IMG/VR virus record: IMGVR_UViG_3300045116_000451
Location: 1 to 64,000 of that record
Source of the DNA: a virus
Length of the DNA stretch: 64,000 nt
Strand: one strand, 5' to 3'
Position 1 is the first letter of the stretch, and every line of letters starts with the position of its first letter. The translations under genes were made by a program, and so were the position numbers. Below the pieces are notes generated by a model that did not search any database, was not told the origin of the DNA, and was given only the letters and a program-made list of their open reading frames with translations. This document shows, piece by piece, positions 8,757 to 16,696 of the stretch.

Positions 8757-9802
8757 CAAAACACCTCCTCCGGGTCTGGGCCAGTGCTTTCCGCAGGCTC
8801 CGGCTGCGGGCCGGGCTCCGGGGGGCTCGGGACCTTGGCCTGGGGCTGCGGCACCGGCGCCTTGAGCGCCTTCGTCGATGCGGAAGCGACCTTGGCGCTC
8901 GCTGCCGGAGCCGCTGCGCCCGAGGTCCCGGTGGCCGGCGCGCTCTGGGCAGACCCATCCGCGAGCAGTCGTTGCTGGCCTCCGTTGCCAGCCGCTGCGG
9001 CTTCGAGCCGGGCTCGCGACTCCGCGACGCGACCGGAGACGCGAGGCTCGGCCGCTCGACCGAGATCGACCATCGCGGGCTCGTCCACGTCGGCCTCGGA
9101 GAGCTGGTCGATCTGGATCGCGCGCTGAAGCTCGCTGGAGCGCGGGGCGTCCTTCAAGCCATGTCGCAGCGCCGTCTTTCGGTACATCTCGGCTCGGTGC
9201 GTTCGCCACGGGCTGTCCGGCTTGTCGTGCCCGGGCACGTTGAGTCGGATCGCGTCCAGGTCTCGGAGCGGCATGACGAAGTGCTTCACGCCGCCGGTCG
9301 TGAGCTGGATCTGGCAGTAGCCGGCGACGACTCTTCCCGGGTCGTCTCCGAGGTACGGTCCGTAGACGACCTCGTTTCTGCCAAGGCCCGAGACGTCGAA
9401 CATGTCGCGCTCGTACACCACGTACGTGTTCACGACCGAGATCAGCTGGCTGCGGTACGCCAGGCGCACCAGACCAGGGTAGCCGATCACCAGGCGCGCC
9501 CGCTTCGGCTTGCTCGGGTCCTTGGAGGCGTAGCCGATGATGAACGCCTCGCCCATCGAGCCCCCGATGTCCAGGCCAAGCTCCGCCGCCTGCACGAAGG
9601 CCCAGAAGATCGTGCTGGGATAGCACTCGGCGAGCTTCGCGTCGCGCGACAGCTCCACCACCAGGCGCGCCAGCGTGCGCTCGAAGCTCACTCCGGCCGG
9701 AAGCGCCGGCTCGATCACTGCCCGAGCGTTCACGATCTGCGTTTGGACCTGCTCGCGGAATTTCACCAAATGTTCGTCCTGTGCCATCTCGTCCTCCGTC
9801 AT
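8756..9802 (-). CDS. recT: RecT-family single-strand annealing recombinase
   Basis: 348 residues. The conserved RecT core spans about residues 35-220: PSTIFWAFVQAAELGLDIGG, IIGYASKD, LVIGYPGLVRLAYRSQ and the YVVYERDMFDV strand are hallmarks of the family. The C-terminal 110 residues are a Pro/Ala/Gln-rich tail probably unstructured. It anneals complementary ssDNA, working with the YqaJ exonuclease encoded immediately upstream (ATGA overlap) and probably the SSB. A second ATG at codon 6 (MAQDEH) is possible. Confidence 0.92.
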   Translation of the reverse strand: MTEDEMAQDEHLVKFREQVQTQIVNARAVIEPALPAGVSFERTLARLVVELSRDAKLAECYPSTIFWAFVQAAELGLDIGGSMGEAFIIGYASKDPSKPKRARLVIGYPGLVRLAYRSQLISVVNTYVVYERDMFDVSGLGRNEVVYGPYLGDDPGRVVAGYCQIQLTTGGVKHFVMPLRDLDAIRLNVPGHDKPDSPWRTHRAEMYRKTALRHGLKDAPRSSELQRAIQIDQLSEADVDEPAMVDLGRAAEPRVSGRVAESRARLEAAAAGNGGQQRLLADGSAQSAPATGTSGAAAPAASAKVASASTKALKAPVPQPQAKVPSPPEPGPQPEPAESTGPDPEEVF

Positions 9803-10839
9803 TCGTCATCGTTCGAGGCGTTCACGAGTTTGACCCTGAGCGCCCTGGTTACCTTCCTGTGACTTTCGATCGTTTCGGCGTCGAGCTTCACGCCGTACGT
9901 TTGCTGAATCCTCTGGACGAGCACTTCCCAGTCGGGTCGTCCGCGATGGCAACGCCAAGTCACTTTTCCCCAGGGTCCCTCGATGCCCTCGGCGCTTCGC
10001 ACGATCTCCTTGAGCCGCTGCGCGGCGAGTTCCTTCTGCCGCTTCGCCCGTTGCTCTTCGCGCGAGGCGCGCACGTAGTCGATCGCGATCTGCTCGGCCT
10101 CGGCCGGCGCGATGGCCATCTCGCGATCGGTCGAAGGGTACAGCTTGCGCAAGTACTTCAAGTAACCCTCGGACCCATCCGCGGCAGGAGGAATCTGCGT
10201 CACGACGTGATCTCGCCAGAACTTGTAAGCGGCATCACGCAAAAGCCCGGCGTACTCCTCGTCGTAATCGATGCGGAAGCTGCGGAACCTCGTGCCGTAC
10301 ACGAGGGCGGCGACGTCGGCGCGCTTGTAGCCCGTGACGAGCATCTGCCACTGCACCTGGCAGAAGACGTAGGTAGGAACCCGGTCGCAGTCGTCCGCGT
10401 CGTCGTCTTCGTCCAGGTTCCAGTGCCTCGCGACCCTAGAGCCGACGAGCTTGCACTCCAAGAGGTGACTCGCCGCGCCGCTGAGCGCCGCACGACGAGG
10501 GTCCATGGCCACCGGCGGGCCTACGATCACGAACCTGTCCGGGGTTGCGAGCGCCCACTGTGCGTCGGGCTCCCTGCACCGCCACGTCTCGTTGGGCTCG
10601 TACAGACGCCAACCCGACCTGTTCGGAGCGTCTTCCATGAGGTAGCGCTGCGCTACGGCCGCTTCGACGAGCGACCCCATCATGGCTTCAGGCGACGGCG
10701 GCGAGAGGGCTTCGGCTGGCTCGCATTTGTCGCGCCACACGTCGATGGGGCGGTGCCACGGGTTCTCGCCAACGATCGCTGAAATGTCGGTCGCGGTGAT
10801 GCCCGTCCTTCGCATCTGAAGCTGCTCTTCACTCAGCAT
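9799..10839 (-). CDS. YqaJ-type viral recombinase / exonuclease
   Basis: 346 residues from MLSEEQLQMRRTGITATD; the longer open frame upstream is encoded by the divergent promoter and is rejected. ITATDISAIVGENPW plus WRDKCEP (about 12-42) is the YqaJ/lambda-Exo-like start; GSLVEAAVAQRY, LLECKLVGS (ECK catalytic motif, about 148-150) and QVQWQMLVTGYKRADVAALV complete the PD-(D/E)XK core. It resects dsDNA 5'-3' to make substrate for RecT. First gene of the leftward operon, about 14 nt downstream of a predicted transcription start. Confidence 0.88.
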   Translation of the reverse strand: MLSEEQLQMRRTGITATDISAIVGENPWHRPIDVWRDKCEPAEALSPPSPEAMMGSLVEAAVAQRYLMEDAPNRSGWRLYEPNETWRCREPDAQWALATPDRFVIVGPPVAMDPRRAALSGAASHLLECKLVGSRVARHWNLDEDDDADDCDRVPTYVFCQVQWQMLVTGYKRADVAALVYGTRFRSFRIDYDEEYAGLLRDAAYKFWRDHVVTQIPPAADGSEGYLKYLRKLYPSTDREMAIAPAEAEQIAIDYVRASREEQRAKRQKELAAQRLKEIVRSAEGIEGPWGKVTWRCHRGRPDWEVLVQRIQQTYGVKLDAETIESHRKVTRALRVKLVNASNDDE

Positions 10840-10859
10840 TGCCCGAGCCTCGAACGGAC

Positions 10860-10887
10860 AGCATACGCACACGCAAGCGGATGTCAA
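10860..10887 (-). promoter_or_regulatory. Leftward promoter of YqaJ/RecT operon
   Basis: On the minus strand TTGACA (10887-10882), 16-nt spacer, TATGCT (10865-10860). The spacer contains GCGTGTGCG shared with the divergent promoter, so it lies inside the operator arm. Confidence 0.65.
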
Positions 10888-10922
10888 GGCACTTTTCGTT
10901 CTTGACTTGTGCGTGTGCATGC
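10861..10922. promoter_or_regulatory. Operator dyad between divergent promoters
   Basis: Arms 10861-10877 and 10906-10922 are inverted repeats matching at 13 of 17 positions (GCATACGCACACGCAAG and the complement of CTTGTGCGTGTGCATGC). Each arm overlaps the spacer of one promoter, a natural site for the Cro/CI-like protein encoded at 10938. Confidence 0.6.
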
Positions 10923-10929
10923 GTAAGCT
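10902..10929 (+). promoter_or_regulatory. Rightward promoter of repressor gene
   Basis: TTGACT (10902-10907), 16-nt spacer, TAAGCT (10924-10929). The ATG at 10938 is only 8 nt downstream, so the mRNA is probably leaderless, as for lambda cI from PRM. Confidence 0.6.
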
Positions 10930-10937
10930 ACGAGCGC

Positions 10938-11252
10938 ATGAGCGAGATCACTATCCAGGGCCTCGTACCGGCGGTGAGCAAGTTGCGGCGCTTGTTCGCC
11001 GAGGGCATGAAGCAGCGCCTGCTCGCCGAAAAACTGGCCGTGTCACAGGCAACCGTTTCGCGTTGGGCAAGCGGCGAGAGCGTCCCCGCTCCGGAGCATC
11101 GGCAGGCCATCGAGGACCTGAGCCGGACCTCTGGCAAGCTCGTCATCACGTTCGACGACTGGTACACGCTCGAGCAGCTCAGGCTCGCGTACCGCTTCTC
11201 GCGAAAGCGTATCGCTCGTCTTCGAGAGCGAAAGGAGCAGGGCGATGAGTGA
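10938..11252 (+). CDS. Cro/CI-type HTH transcriptional regulator
   Basis: 104 residues from ATG 10938. QRLLAEKLAVSQATVSRWASGE (about 25-46) is a textbook helix-turn-helix of the HTH_3 family. The C-terminal half is a charged helix, without a LexA-like peptidase domain, so it is a short repressor. It sits at a divergent promoter pair whose dyad overlaps both promoters, suggesting it represses the leftward recombination operon and itself. The stop overlaps the next gene by 8 nt. Confidence 0.8.
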   Translation: MSEITIQGLVPAVSKLRRLFAEGMKQRLLAEKLAVSQATVSRWASGESVPAPEHRQAIEDLSRTSGKLVITFDDWYTLEQLRLAYRFSRKRIARLRERKEQGDE

Positions 11253-12162
11253 GTACCGGACGGTGTGCAAACGCTGTGGCGAGCAAGCGGGGCGCTTGAG
11301 CTGGAACGAGGACAAGAACGGCGCCGCGCACCTCAAGGTCGAGTGCGCCGCGTGCGGCCAGTGGACCGCGTGGGCTCCGCAGAACCGGCAGACGCTCGCG
11401 CTCGCACCGAGGCATCCGTTCGCGGAGGCGTACTGCAAGGAGCCCCTCCTCGACTGGCGACGGGAGTTCGTCGCGTTCGACACGGAAACGACGGGCCTTG
11501 ACGGGCACGCTCGGATCCTCGAGTTCGGAGCGGCGCACGTGCTCGGCGGCAAACTCGTACGCGCCTACCACACGATGATCAAGCCCGACGGGTTCGACCC
11601 GAACGACGAAACGACTCGCAAGGCGCTCGAAGTGAACAAGATCACGCTCGAGCAGATCGAGTGCGCGCCGGCTTTTCTCGACGTGCTGCCGAGGATCTGC
11701 GAGACGCTGTCGTGCCCGATCTGGGTGGCACACAACCTAGAGTTCGATCTTCGCATGCTGCGCCAGGAGCGCGCTCGGCTCAAGGGTCAGCCCGCAGCGA
11801 GCGCGACGGTTCCAAGACCGGCGCTCAAGCTGTGCACGATGCTGCTCGACGTCTCGCTCGGCCCGAGCGCGAAGGGACGTAGCCTTGCGGTCGTGGCAGA
11901 ACGATGGGGAGCGCCCGTCGGTGGACCTGTCGAGTGGAAGCCGATCAGCGCTCCTTTCACGCAGGAAGACCGGTGCGAGATGCACAACGCCTGGAGCGAC
12001 GCCGCGACCGCTGCCGCGATCCTGATGCGCATGCTGCCCAAGCTGCCAGCGCGCTGCAGCGATATGACCGACCTCATGCGAGAAGGAGAGCGCCGATGGA
12101 CCAAGATCGTCGAGGCTCGAAAGCGCATCGACCGAGAACGAGCCAGCGACTCCGAGAGCTAA
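11245..12162 (+). CDS. DEDDh 3'-5' exonuclease (DnaQ-like) with N-terminal zinc ribbon
   Basis: 305 residues. Residues 8-37 hold C8, C11, C34 and C37, a zinc ribbon not usual in DnaQ. The nuclease domain follows: ExoI FDTETTGLD (Asp79, Glu81), ExoII HNLEFDLRML (conserved Asp), ExoIII HNAWSDA (His247, Asp252), so the full DEDDh set is present. Proofreading-like or RNase T-like activity is expected. Co-transcribed with the repressor. Confidence 0.85.
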   Translation: MSEYRTVCKRCGEQAGRLSWNEDKNGAAHLKVECAACGQWTAWAPQNRQTLALAPRHPFAEAYCKEPLLDWRREFVAFDTETTGLDGHARILEFGAAHVLGGKLVRAYHTMIKPDGFDPNDETTRKALEVNKITLEQIECAPAFLDVLPRICETLSCPIWVAHNLEFDLRMLRQERARLKGQPAASATVPRPALKLCTMLLDVSLGPSAKGRSLAVVAERWGAPVGGPVEWKPISAPFTQEDRCEMHNAWSDAATAAAILMRMLPKLPARCSDMTDLMREGERRWTKIVEARKRIDRERASDSES

Positions 12163-12635
12163 AGGAGCGCAACCGCGTGCTGCGCGAGCGCGTGGCGACG
12201 CTCAAGCGCCTGCACCGCGGGCACAAGGCACGGCTCGCGTCCGCGGAAGAGTGGCTGCACTCTCGCGTGTTCGGTCTGGGCGACATCCACGGCCGGGTCG
12301 TCGACGCCGCGATGCGCGTCATCGACGAGCTTCTGCGTGAAGTCGCGCGCCTGAACCTTCAACTAAGCGCGCTTCGGTCATCGCGCGATCTCGGGGTTGT
12401 GAAAGCATGGACGCTCCCTACACCCGGCGCGTCTATGCCCTTCGGGAGCCTTTCCAAACTAGGAAGCGACGCGCACGCTTCCTTTTCGCCCCCAGCACTC
12501 CCAGTCCGAAAAGCGGCGCCGGCCCGGCGACAGAAGGCAGGCGTGCCGGACGCAGGAACGAAACCTGCGGCCTCCGGCGCAGCGAAGCGAGCGCCGCGCC
12601 AGAAAGCGCGACCGAAGGCTCGGGCTGGCAGCTGA
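12096..12635 (+). CDS. Hypothetical basic coiled-coil protein
   Basis: 179 residues from an ATG at 12096 that has AGAAGGAGAG just upstream and overlaps the exonuclease gene by 67 nt. Residues 20-95 form a strongly heptad-like charged helix; the last 70 residues are Ala/Pro/Lys/Arg-rich and disordered-looking. The 3' 203 nt overlap the convergent SGNH gene, so one of the two C-termini may be misjudged. No family recognised. Confidence 0.5.
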   Translation: MDQDRRGSKAHRPRTSQRLRELKERNRVLRERVATLKRLHRGHKARLASAEEWLHSRVFGLGDIHGRVVDAAMRVIDELLREVARLNLQLSALRSSRDLGVVKAWTLPTPGASMPFGSLSKLGSDAHASFSPPALPVRKAAPARRQKAGVPDAGTKPAASGAAKRAPRQKARPKARAGS

Positions 12636-13233
12636 GCCAGGCGAAAACGTGCTCGGCCCAGCCCGCGTACCCCCGACCGCTCGGGTGGATCCCGTCGGCC
12701 TGTCGTAGCGGAAGCCTGCTCGACTCGAAGCCGTGCAGCCCGGCCTGGCGCACGAGAGGCCCGACCCTGTCCGGCTTGGGCAAGCTCGGGGGTAGGATCC
12801 AGGCCATCTCAGCCCCCCGCGAGGTCGCGAGCGCGTGCACGGCGGCAACGTCGGAGCGCAGCTGCTCGTCGGAGCGCGCGCCGTACGAGTCGTTCGTGCC
12901 GAGCGAAACGAGCACGAGCGTCGGCGAGAACGATCCGAGCGCCGCTTCGACGCTCGCTCTCGGGGCGCCCGCAATCCAGTAGGTCATGGTCGTGCCCGAC
13001 TTCGCGAGCGCCAGAAAGTCCGCGCCAGCGCGCGTGAACGCGCTGCGTAGAGGCGGCCCGAGCCCAACGGCAAGGCTGTCGCCGACCAGCAGCACGCGGC
13101 TGCCTGGAGCGACCGAGGGCCTGCAGGCGGGCTCGCCGTGCTTTCGCACCGCGACCGCAAGGCCGACGCCCGTGGCGACGAGCACGCCTCCCAGCACCCA
13201 CGGGGTCGGGTCGCGGACGTTCACGTGTCGCAT
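12433..13233 (-). CDS. Membrane-anchored SGNH/GDSL hydrolase
   Basis: 266 residues. An N-terminal hydrophobic span (about 12-29) anchors the protein. The SGNH blocks are all visible: GDS (51-53, Ser53), G in the following strand, GTND (112-115, Asn114) and DGIH (180-183, Asp/His). The family hydrolyses acyl or acetyl esters; for a phage, deacetylation of envelope polysaccharide or lipid is plausible. The C-terminal 60 residues contain L-F-G-L-G and a basic stretch. A TACCAT -10 lies 7 nt before the GTG of codon 4 (13224), which may be the true leaderless start. Confidence 0.75.
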   Translation of the reverse strand: MRHVNVRDPTPWVLGGVLVATGVGLAVAVRKHGEPACRPSVAPGSRVLLVGDSLAVGLGPPLRSAFTRAGADFLALAKSGTTMTYWIAGAPRASVEAALGSFSPTLVLVSLGTNDSYGARSDEQLRSDVAAVHALATSRGAEMAWILPPSLPKPDRVGPLVRQAGLHGFESSRLPLRQADGIHPSGRGYAGWAEHVFAWLSCQPEPSVALSGAALASLRRRPQVSFLRPARLPSVAGPAPLFGLGVLGAKRKRARRFLVWKGSRRA

Positions 13234-13288
13234 GGTAGCGCTGCGGGCGCACTCGTCGCAAGAGGCAGGCAGGCGTTACGATGCCGGC

Positions 13289-14074
13289 ATGCCTTCTGCC
13301 TGGATGAACAAGTGCGGCGTCGCCTACCGATTCTGGGAGGACGGGCGCATCGAAGTCGAGAACCTGGGTTTCCCCAGCATTGCCACGACGGGCAGGGAAG
13401 CGGACATCGTGCGCAAATCGTGGGCTCGATGGGGCGCGGCCGTCATGAGCGCCTCTGCGAAGAAAGGCGTTCCTGCGCCCTGGATCATGGGCATCATGCA
13501 CATCGAATCGGCCGGCAACCCGAAAGCTGTAGCAGCTTGCGAGCCTGTCTACTGCCCAGCCATCTGGAACCGGGGTGGCTGCGCTGCACAAGGAGGGACC
13601 GAGAAGTACTGCGCCGGGGGGCTGATGGCGTTCATCACCGCGACCGCGCGCCAGTACGGCCGGACGATCGAGTACTACATCGAGCATCCAGAAGATCAAA
13701 TCACCGACGGCGCCGACCTGATAGCCAAGAACGTGCAAAGGTACGGCGGGGACATGCTGGCGGCCGCAAAAGCGTACAACGGAGGCTCGATCTGTAGTGG
13801 CGGCGGCATCGTGAACATGGGCGGTCAGGCGAACTACGTCGAGCACTTCCTGAAGACAGTCAACGGGTTCATCGCCATGGACCTTCCCATGCCGGCCGGC
13901 TTCGAGCCCCCGGCCACGACCGGCAAGCTCGGGCTCGGAGCAGGCGCCGCCGTCGCGTTCACCCTGGGCACGCTGGCGTACATGTTCGCGGACATCCACT
14001 GGGGCTTGACGGATAAGATCGTCGAAACGGTCAACCGAACGTTCGGCACGAGCTGGCTGCAAAAAGGGGCTTGA
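13289..14074 (+). CDS. Lytic transglycosylase (SLT-like) with C-terminal membrane span
   Basis: 261 residues from ATG 13289, with TACGAT 6 nt upstream; the longer open frame reads through the divergent gene. WIMGIMHIESAGNPKAV (about 65-81) holds the catalytic Glu73, GGLMAFITATARQYG (110-124) and AYNGG (162-166) are the other SLT motifs. Six cysteines between 85 and 108 may form disulfides. Residues 213-234 are a TM span. It cleaves peptidoglycan glycan strands; with a membrane anchor it resembles entry enzymes of lipid-containing phages such as PRD1 P7 more than an endolysin. Confidence 0.85.
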   Translation: MPSAWMNKCGVAYRFWEDGRIEVENLGFPSIATTGREADIVRKSWARWGAAVMSASAKKGVPAPWIMGIMHIESAGNPKAVAACEPVYCPAIWNRGGCAAQGGTEKYCAGGLMAFITATARQYGRTIEYYIEHPEDQITDGADLIAKNVQRYGGDMLAAAKAYNGGSICSGGGIVNMGGQANYVEHFLKTVNGFIAMDLPMPAGFEPPATTGKLGLGAGAAVAFTLGTLAYMFADIHWGLTDKIVETVNRTFGTSWLQKGA

Positions 14075-14098
14075 CGCTGAAGCGCCGGTGAATATGCT
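14071..14098 (+). promoter_or_regulatory. Promoter giving a leaderless transcript
   Basis: TTGACG (14071-14076), 16-nt spacer, TATGCT (14093-14098), then 6 nt to the ATG at 14105. It starts within the transglycosylase stop. Confidence 0.6.
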
Positions 14099-14104
14099 CT
14101 CGTC

Positions 14105-14581
14105 ATGGACACCACAGAAAACGGGCTCGAGCAAGAGCTGAGCAAGGCGTTCGAGAAGTTCTACTCATCCAAGGTCGCCGCCACGCTGGCCGCCGTGCAC
14201 GCCGAGATGCACGCGGACCTCGTCAGCGAGATCGCGAAGGGACATCGTCTTCGCCGGAGCCCCGGCGGCATCCCAAACCGGCCCGCGCTGCGCCAGGTCG
14301 CCGGCAAGCAGCTCGAAAAAGCCGGCATCCGGGCGCGGCCGAAGCGAAAGCGTGGCGAGCCGAACGCGCCACGCTCGGACGTGAACGTCATCATGGGTGA
14401 GGTCGTCGACGCGCTCAAGTCGAAGGGCGAGTCGATGAAGTTCACCGAGATCGTCGAGGCGGTGAAGAAAGTCGGCGCCTACTCGCCGTCGCAGATCCGC
14501 AAGGCCGTGCAGCTCGGCAAAACCGAGGGGCACGTGCGACAGATCGGCGCTCGCCGAAGCGCCATGTACCAGGCGGTCTAG
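14105..14581 (+). CDS. Putative DNA-binding protein with winged-helix-like C-terminus
   Basis: 158 residues. Helical N-terminal half (about 1-60) with repeated Ala and His, a basic Pro/Arg linker (RARPKRKRGEPNAPRS), then about 65 residues (EVVDALKSKGESMKFTEI, SQIRKAVQLGKTEGHVR) with the spacing of a winged helix. This plan, coiled coil plus basic linker plus wHTH, suggests a nucleoid-type or regulatory DNA-binding protein. Expressed from its own leaderless promoter. Confidence 0.6.
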   Translation: MDTTENGLEQELSKAFEKFYSSKVAATLAAVHAEMHADLVSEIAKGHRLRRSPGGIPNRPALRQVAGKQLEKAGIRARPKRKRGEPNAPRSDVNVIMGEVVDALKSKGESMKFTEIVEAVKKVGAYSPSQIRKAVQLGKTEGHVRQIGARRSAMYQAV

Positions 14582-14856
14582 CTGCGCCGACGTGATGGAG
14601 GCCGGGCCGGCGGCCGCTCTTCCTCTTCCTCGTCGTCTTCTTCGAGCCAGCTCGGCTCGTGGAAGCGCTCGTCCCACTCCTCGAGCACGCCGTCGGCGAC
14701 ATCGCAAGCAAGCTCGACCGCGTCGTCCGCGTCCGGGTTGTCGTCATCGTCCGTGGTCTCGCTGATCGAACTTGAGAGCGCGCGCAGCGCTGCGTTGATC
14801 CACAGGTTCTCGATCTGCGAATTCGCGTCCGCTGGTAGTCCTTTTCTCGTTTTCAT
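14578..14856 (-). CDS. Hypothetical acidic protein
   Basis: 92 residues starting MKTRKGLPADANSQIENLW; the ATG overlaps the stop of the RHH gene (ATGA). Central Asp-rich stretch and a Glu/Asp run near the C-terminus followed by a short Arg/Pro tail. The coupling to a ribbon-helix-helix regulator suggests a partner (antitoxin-like pair cannot be excluded, but no toxin fold is seen). Ends 4 nt into the convergent gene. Confidence 0.6.
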   Translation of the reverse strand: MKTRKGLPADANSQIENLWINAALRALSSSISETTDDDDNPDADDAVELACDVADGVLEEWDERFHEPSWLEEDDEEEEERPPARPPSRRRS

Positions 14857-15065
14857 TTCTTGTGCCCTTCCAGTTGCGGCAGGTGCTGGGCCAACAGATA
14901 CCGGATGACGGCGGCTCGGCTCGCCTTGGGGTTCTCGAACCCAAGGCTCACAGCCTGCTTGCGCATCTTTTCGGCGACTCGGTCGATCCGTGCCACCATC
15001 TCGGGAGGGAGCCGGATCATGACGAGCGAGCTGGGCTTGCCTTGACAACTGCCTTTCGATGACAT
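14853..15065 (-). CDS. Ribbon-helix-helix transcriptional regulator
   Basis: 70 residues. SLVMIRLPPEMVARIDRVAEKM (about 13-34) is the strand plus first helix of an Arc/MetJ/CopG fold, and AAVIRYLLAQHLPQL the second helix. Such dimers bind short inverted repeats, typically their own promoter. Its leaderless promoter faces the promoter of 15105. Confidence 0.75.
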   Translation of the reverse strand: MSSKGSCQGKPSSLVMIRLPPEMVARIDRVAEKMRKQAVSLGFENPKASRAAVIRYLLAQHLPQLEGHKK

Positions 15066-15070
15066 AAGCT
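15042..15070 (+). promoter_or_regulatory. Promoter for the gene at 15105
   Basis: TTGACA (15042-15047), 17-nt spacer, TAAGCT (15065-15070). It overlaps the start of the RHH gene, so the two divergent transcription units have interlocking control regions. Confidence 0.6.
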
Positions 15071-15071
15071 T

Positions 15072-15100
15072 CTGCTAACGCACCTGATAGCTTTTGTCAA
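15072..15100 (-). promoter_or_regulatory. Leaderless promoter of the RHH gene
   Basis: Minus strand TTGACA (15100-15095), 17-nt spacer, TAGCAG (15077-15072), 6 nt to the ATG at 15065. Confidence 0.55.
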
Positions 15101-15104
15101 GCCC

Positions 15105-15557
15105 ATGCGAGATCGAGCGCTCAAAGCCCTGACGTCGTACTCCCCGAACCCCCTTCTGTGGTTTCTGCTGAGCCTGCCGCGAAAGCGCCCAGCCTGGCTG
15201 AAGCTCGTGCAAGAAGGGGATGCGAGCGCGGTCTACGAGACCGAGGACGGATGCTTCGTGGTCCTGAGCGCGCGCCTGGGCGAGAACGACGAGAGAATCC
15301 TGCAGCTCGAGGTCACGGCCGAAAAGCGAGAGCTGACGCTAGGACGTCTGCGCGAGATCCAACGAGCGTTCTTCGGGGCTGGGGTCCTCACGCTGCAACT
15401 AAATTTCCCTCAGACCGAAGAGCCCGACTTCGGGCGCGCTGCCATCCTGCACTCGCTGGACGGCTGGCCGTTCCCCAAGATGCGGAGCGCCTCGGACATG
15501 ACGCGCGACGAGGCCGCCAGAGAAGCGCTGCGCTTGCGAGCTTGCGAGGAGGACTGA
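15105..15557 (+). CDS. Hypothetical protein
   Basis: 150 residues. The middle is an alternating strand region (SAVYETEDGCFVVLSARL, ERILQLEVTAEKRELTL) and the N-terminus has WLKLVQEGD. The fold looks like a small alpha/beta domain and may be related to uncharacterised phage families; I cannot name one. Driven by the promoter at 15042, facing an RHH regulator. Confidence 0.6.
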   Translation: MRDRALKALTSYSPNPLLWFLLSLPRKRPAWLKLVQEGDASAVYETEDGCFVVLSARLGENDERILQLEVTAEKRELTLGRLREIQRAFFGAGVLTLQLNFPQTEEPDFGRAAILHSLDGWPFPKMRSASDMTRDEAAREALRLRACEED

Positions 15558-15635
15558 CCGTGCGTTCCTCAAGACGAAACCCCATCGCAGCGGGCTGGAA
15601 GCCGTGACGAAGCTGCGGAAAGGGGAAAAATAGGT

Positions 15636-16190
15636 ATGACTAGTTCGCGTGACCGCAAGAAGTTTTTCGGCCCCACGTTGCTCGCTGAGGCCGTGAACCA
15701 AGTAGGAGCGCTCGCGAAAGCCGAAGGCGTGCGCGTTGCGCTCATCGGCGGGTTCGCGTTGCAACTCTTCGACTCCGACCGGGCGACGGGTGACGTCGAT
15801 TTTGCCGCAAAGGAAAGAGTGCGAGCCCTGCCTCGTGGCAAGGCGCTCTCGTTCGGCGGAGAGCAGACTGTGGCCCCGAACGGTGTCCCCGTGCACGTCG
15901 TGTTGCGCAGCGACGACTACGCTGGCCTGTACGAAGAGGCGCTGATCCAAGCAACGCGCGTGCAGGGTGTGCAGGTGCCGGTGGCGCGCCCCGAGCACCT
16001 CGCCGCCATGAAGATGGTCGCCCGACGAGCCAAGGACATCGCCGACCTGGAGTTCCTCGTCGCGTCGGGCACCGCCGACCCGGCGAGGGCGCGACCCGTC
16101 ATCCGGAGCCATCTCGGCCCATACGCCGCCGACGAGTTCGATCGCGTTGTGGAAGAGATCGCGTGGAAGGCGTCGCGGGGGCGCTTGTGA
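15636..16190 (+). CDS. AbiEii/MNT-like nucleotidyltransferase
   Basis: 184 residues. VALIGGFALQLFDSDRATGDVDF (about 34-56) has the GG, R-x-T and DxD features of the nucleotidyltransferase fold (Gly38-Gly39, Arg49, Asp53, Asp55). The AbiEii family includes toxins of abortive-infection systems that modify tRNA or protein. No adjacent AbiEi-type antitoxin is seen, so it may be an orphan enzyme or a moron. AGGGGAAAAATA precedes the ATG. Confidence 0.7.
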   Translation: MTSSRDRKKFFGPTLLAEAVNQVGALAKAEGVRVALIGGFALQLFDSDRATGDVDFAAKERVRALPRGKALSFGGEQTVAPNGVPVHVVLRSDDYAGLYEEALIQATRVQGVQVPVARPEHLAAMKMVARRAKDIADLEFLVASGTADPARARPVIRSHLGPYAADEFDRVVEEIAWKASRGRL

Positions 16191-16228
16191 CATCGCCATC
16201 GCCGACGGATGGTGACGACGGAGGCAAC

Positions 16229-16687
16229 ATGAACAGAACCATCGGACACCGATCACGTCGCGGCTGGGTAGTGGCCGCGGTCTCGCTCTTGTGCTTGCTC
16301 GACTGCAGCTCGGGCCCCGAGCCGGTCCCGCCCGTGACGCCCGAGATGGCATGCGAACGCGCGGACATGGTCGTTGCCGTCGTGCAGCATCCATGCAGGC
16401 AAGACCAGTGGTGCGCCGAACGCGTGGCGGGCTCTACCTGCAAGGTCTACACGTCGGAAGGCAGCACGGTATCGTTCTACGGGTGCGCCATTCCGTGCTC
16501 GCAGGACACGCACTGCGGGTGCTGCGTCGCCGACCGATCATCGTGCTCGGCCGTCTGCGTCACGTCGGGTTCTGACGCTGGCACGTGCGCGAAGCAATGT
16601 TTCGGAGACGAGACCAGCTGCCCTTTCTATCCGCTCATGTTCTGCCGAACTGGCATCGCGGCCGGTACATCCGCCTGTCAGCCTTGA
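16229..16687 (+). CDS. Cys-rich lipoprotein
   Basis: 152 residues from ATG 16229 with GGAGG at 16219-16223. A basic N-terminus, hydrophobic WVVAAVSLLCLLDC with a lipobox (L-L-D-C, Cys about 29) mark it for lipidation. The mature part has about 16 cysteines in disulfide-like spacing. Such Cys-rich secreted proteins with SGSDAG linkers are common in Myxococcota. In a prophage context it could be a lysogenic-conversion or superinfection-exclusion lipoprotein (inference). Overlap with a preceding open frame at 16163 is ignored. Confidence 0.75.
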   Translation: MNRTIGHRSRRGWVVAAVSLLCLLDCSSGPEPVPPVTPEMACERADMVVAVVQHPCRQDQWCAERVAGSTCKVYTSEGSTVSFYGCAIPCSQDTHCGCCVADRSSCSAVCVTSGSDAGTCAKQCFGDETSCPFYPLMFCRTGIAAGTSACQP

Positions 16688-16696
16688 CCAGCTCCC

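Noticed and set aside
14578-15065. Toxin-antitoxin pair (RHH plus acidic 92-residue protein)
   Set aside because: Gene order and coupling fit, but the acidic partner shows no toxin motif, so only a regulator plus unknown partner is reported.
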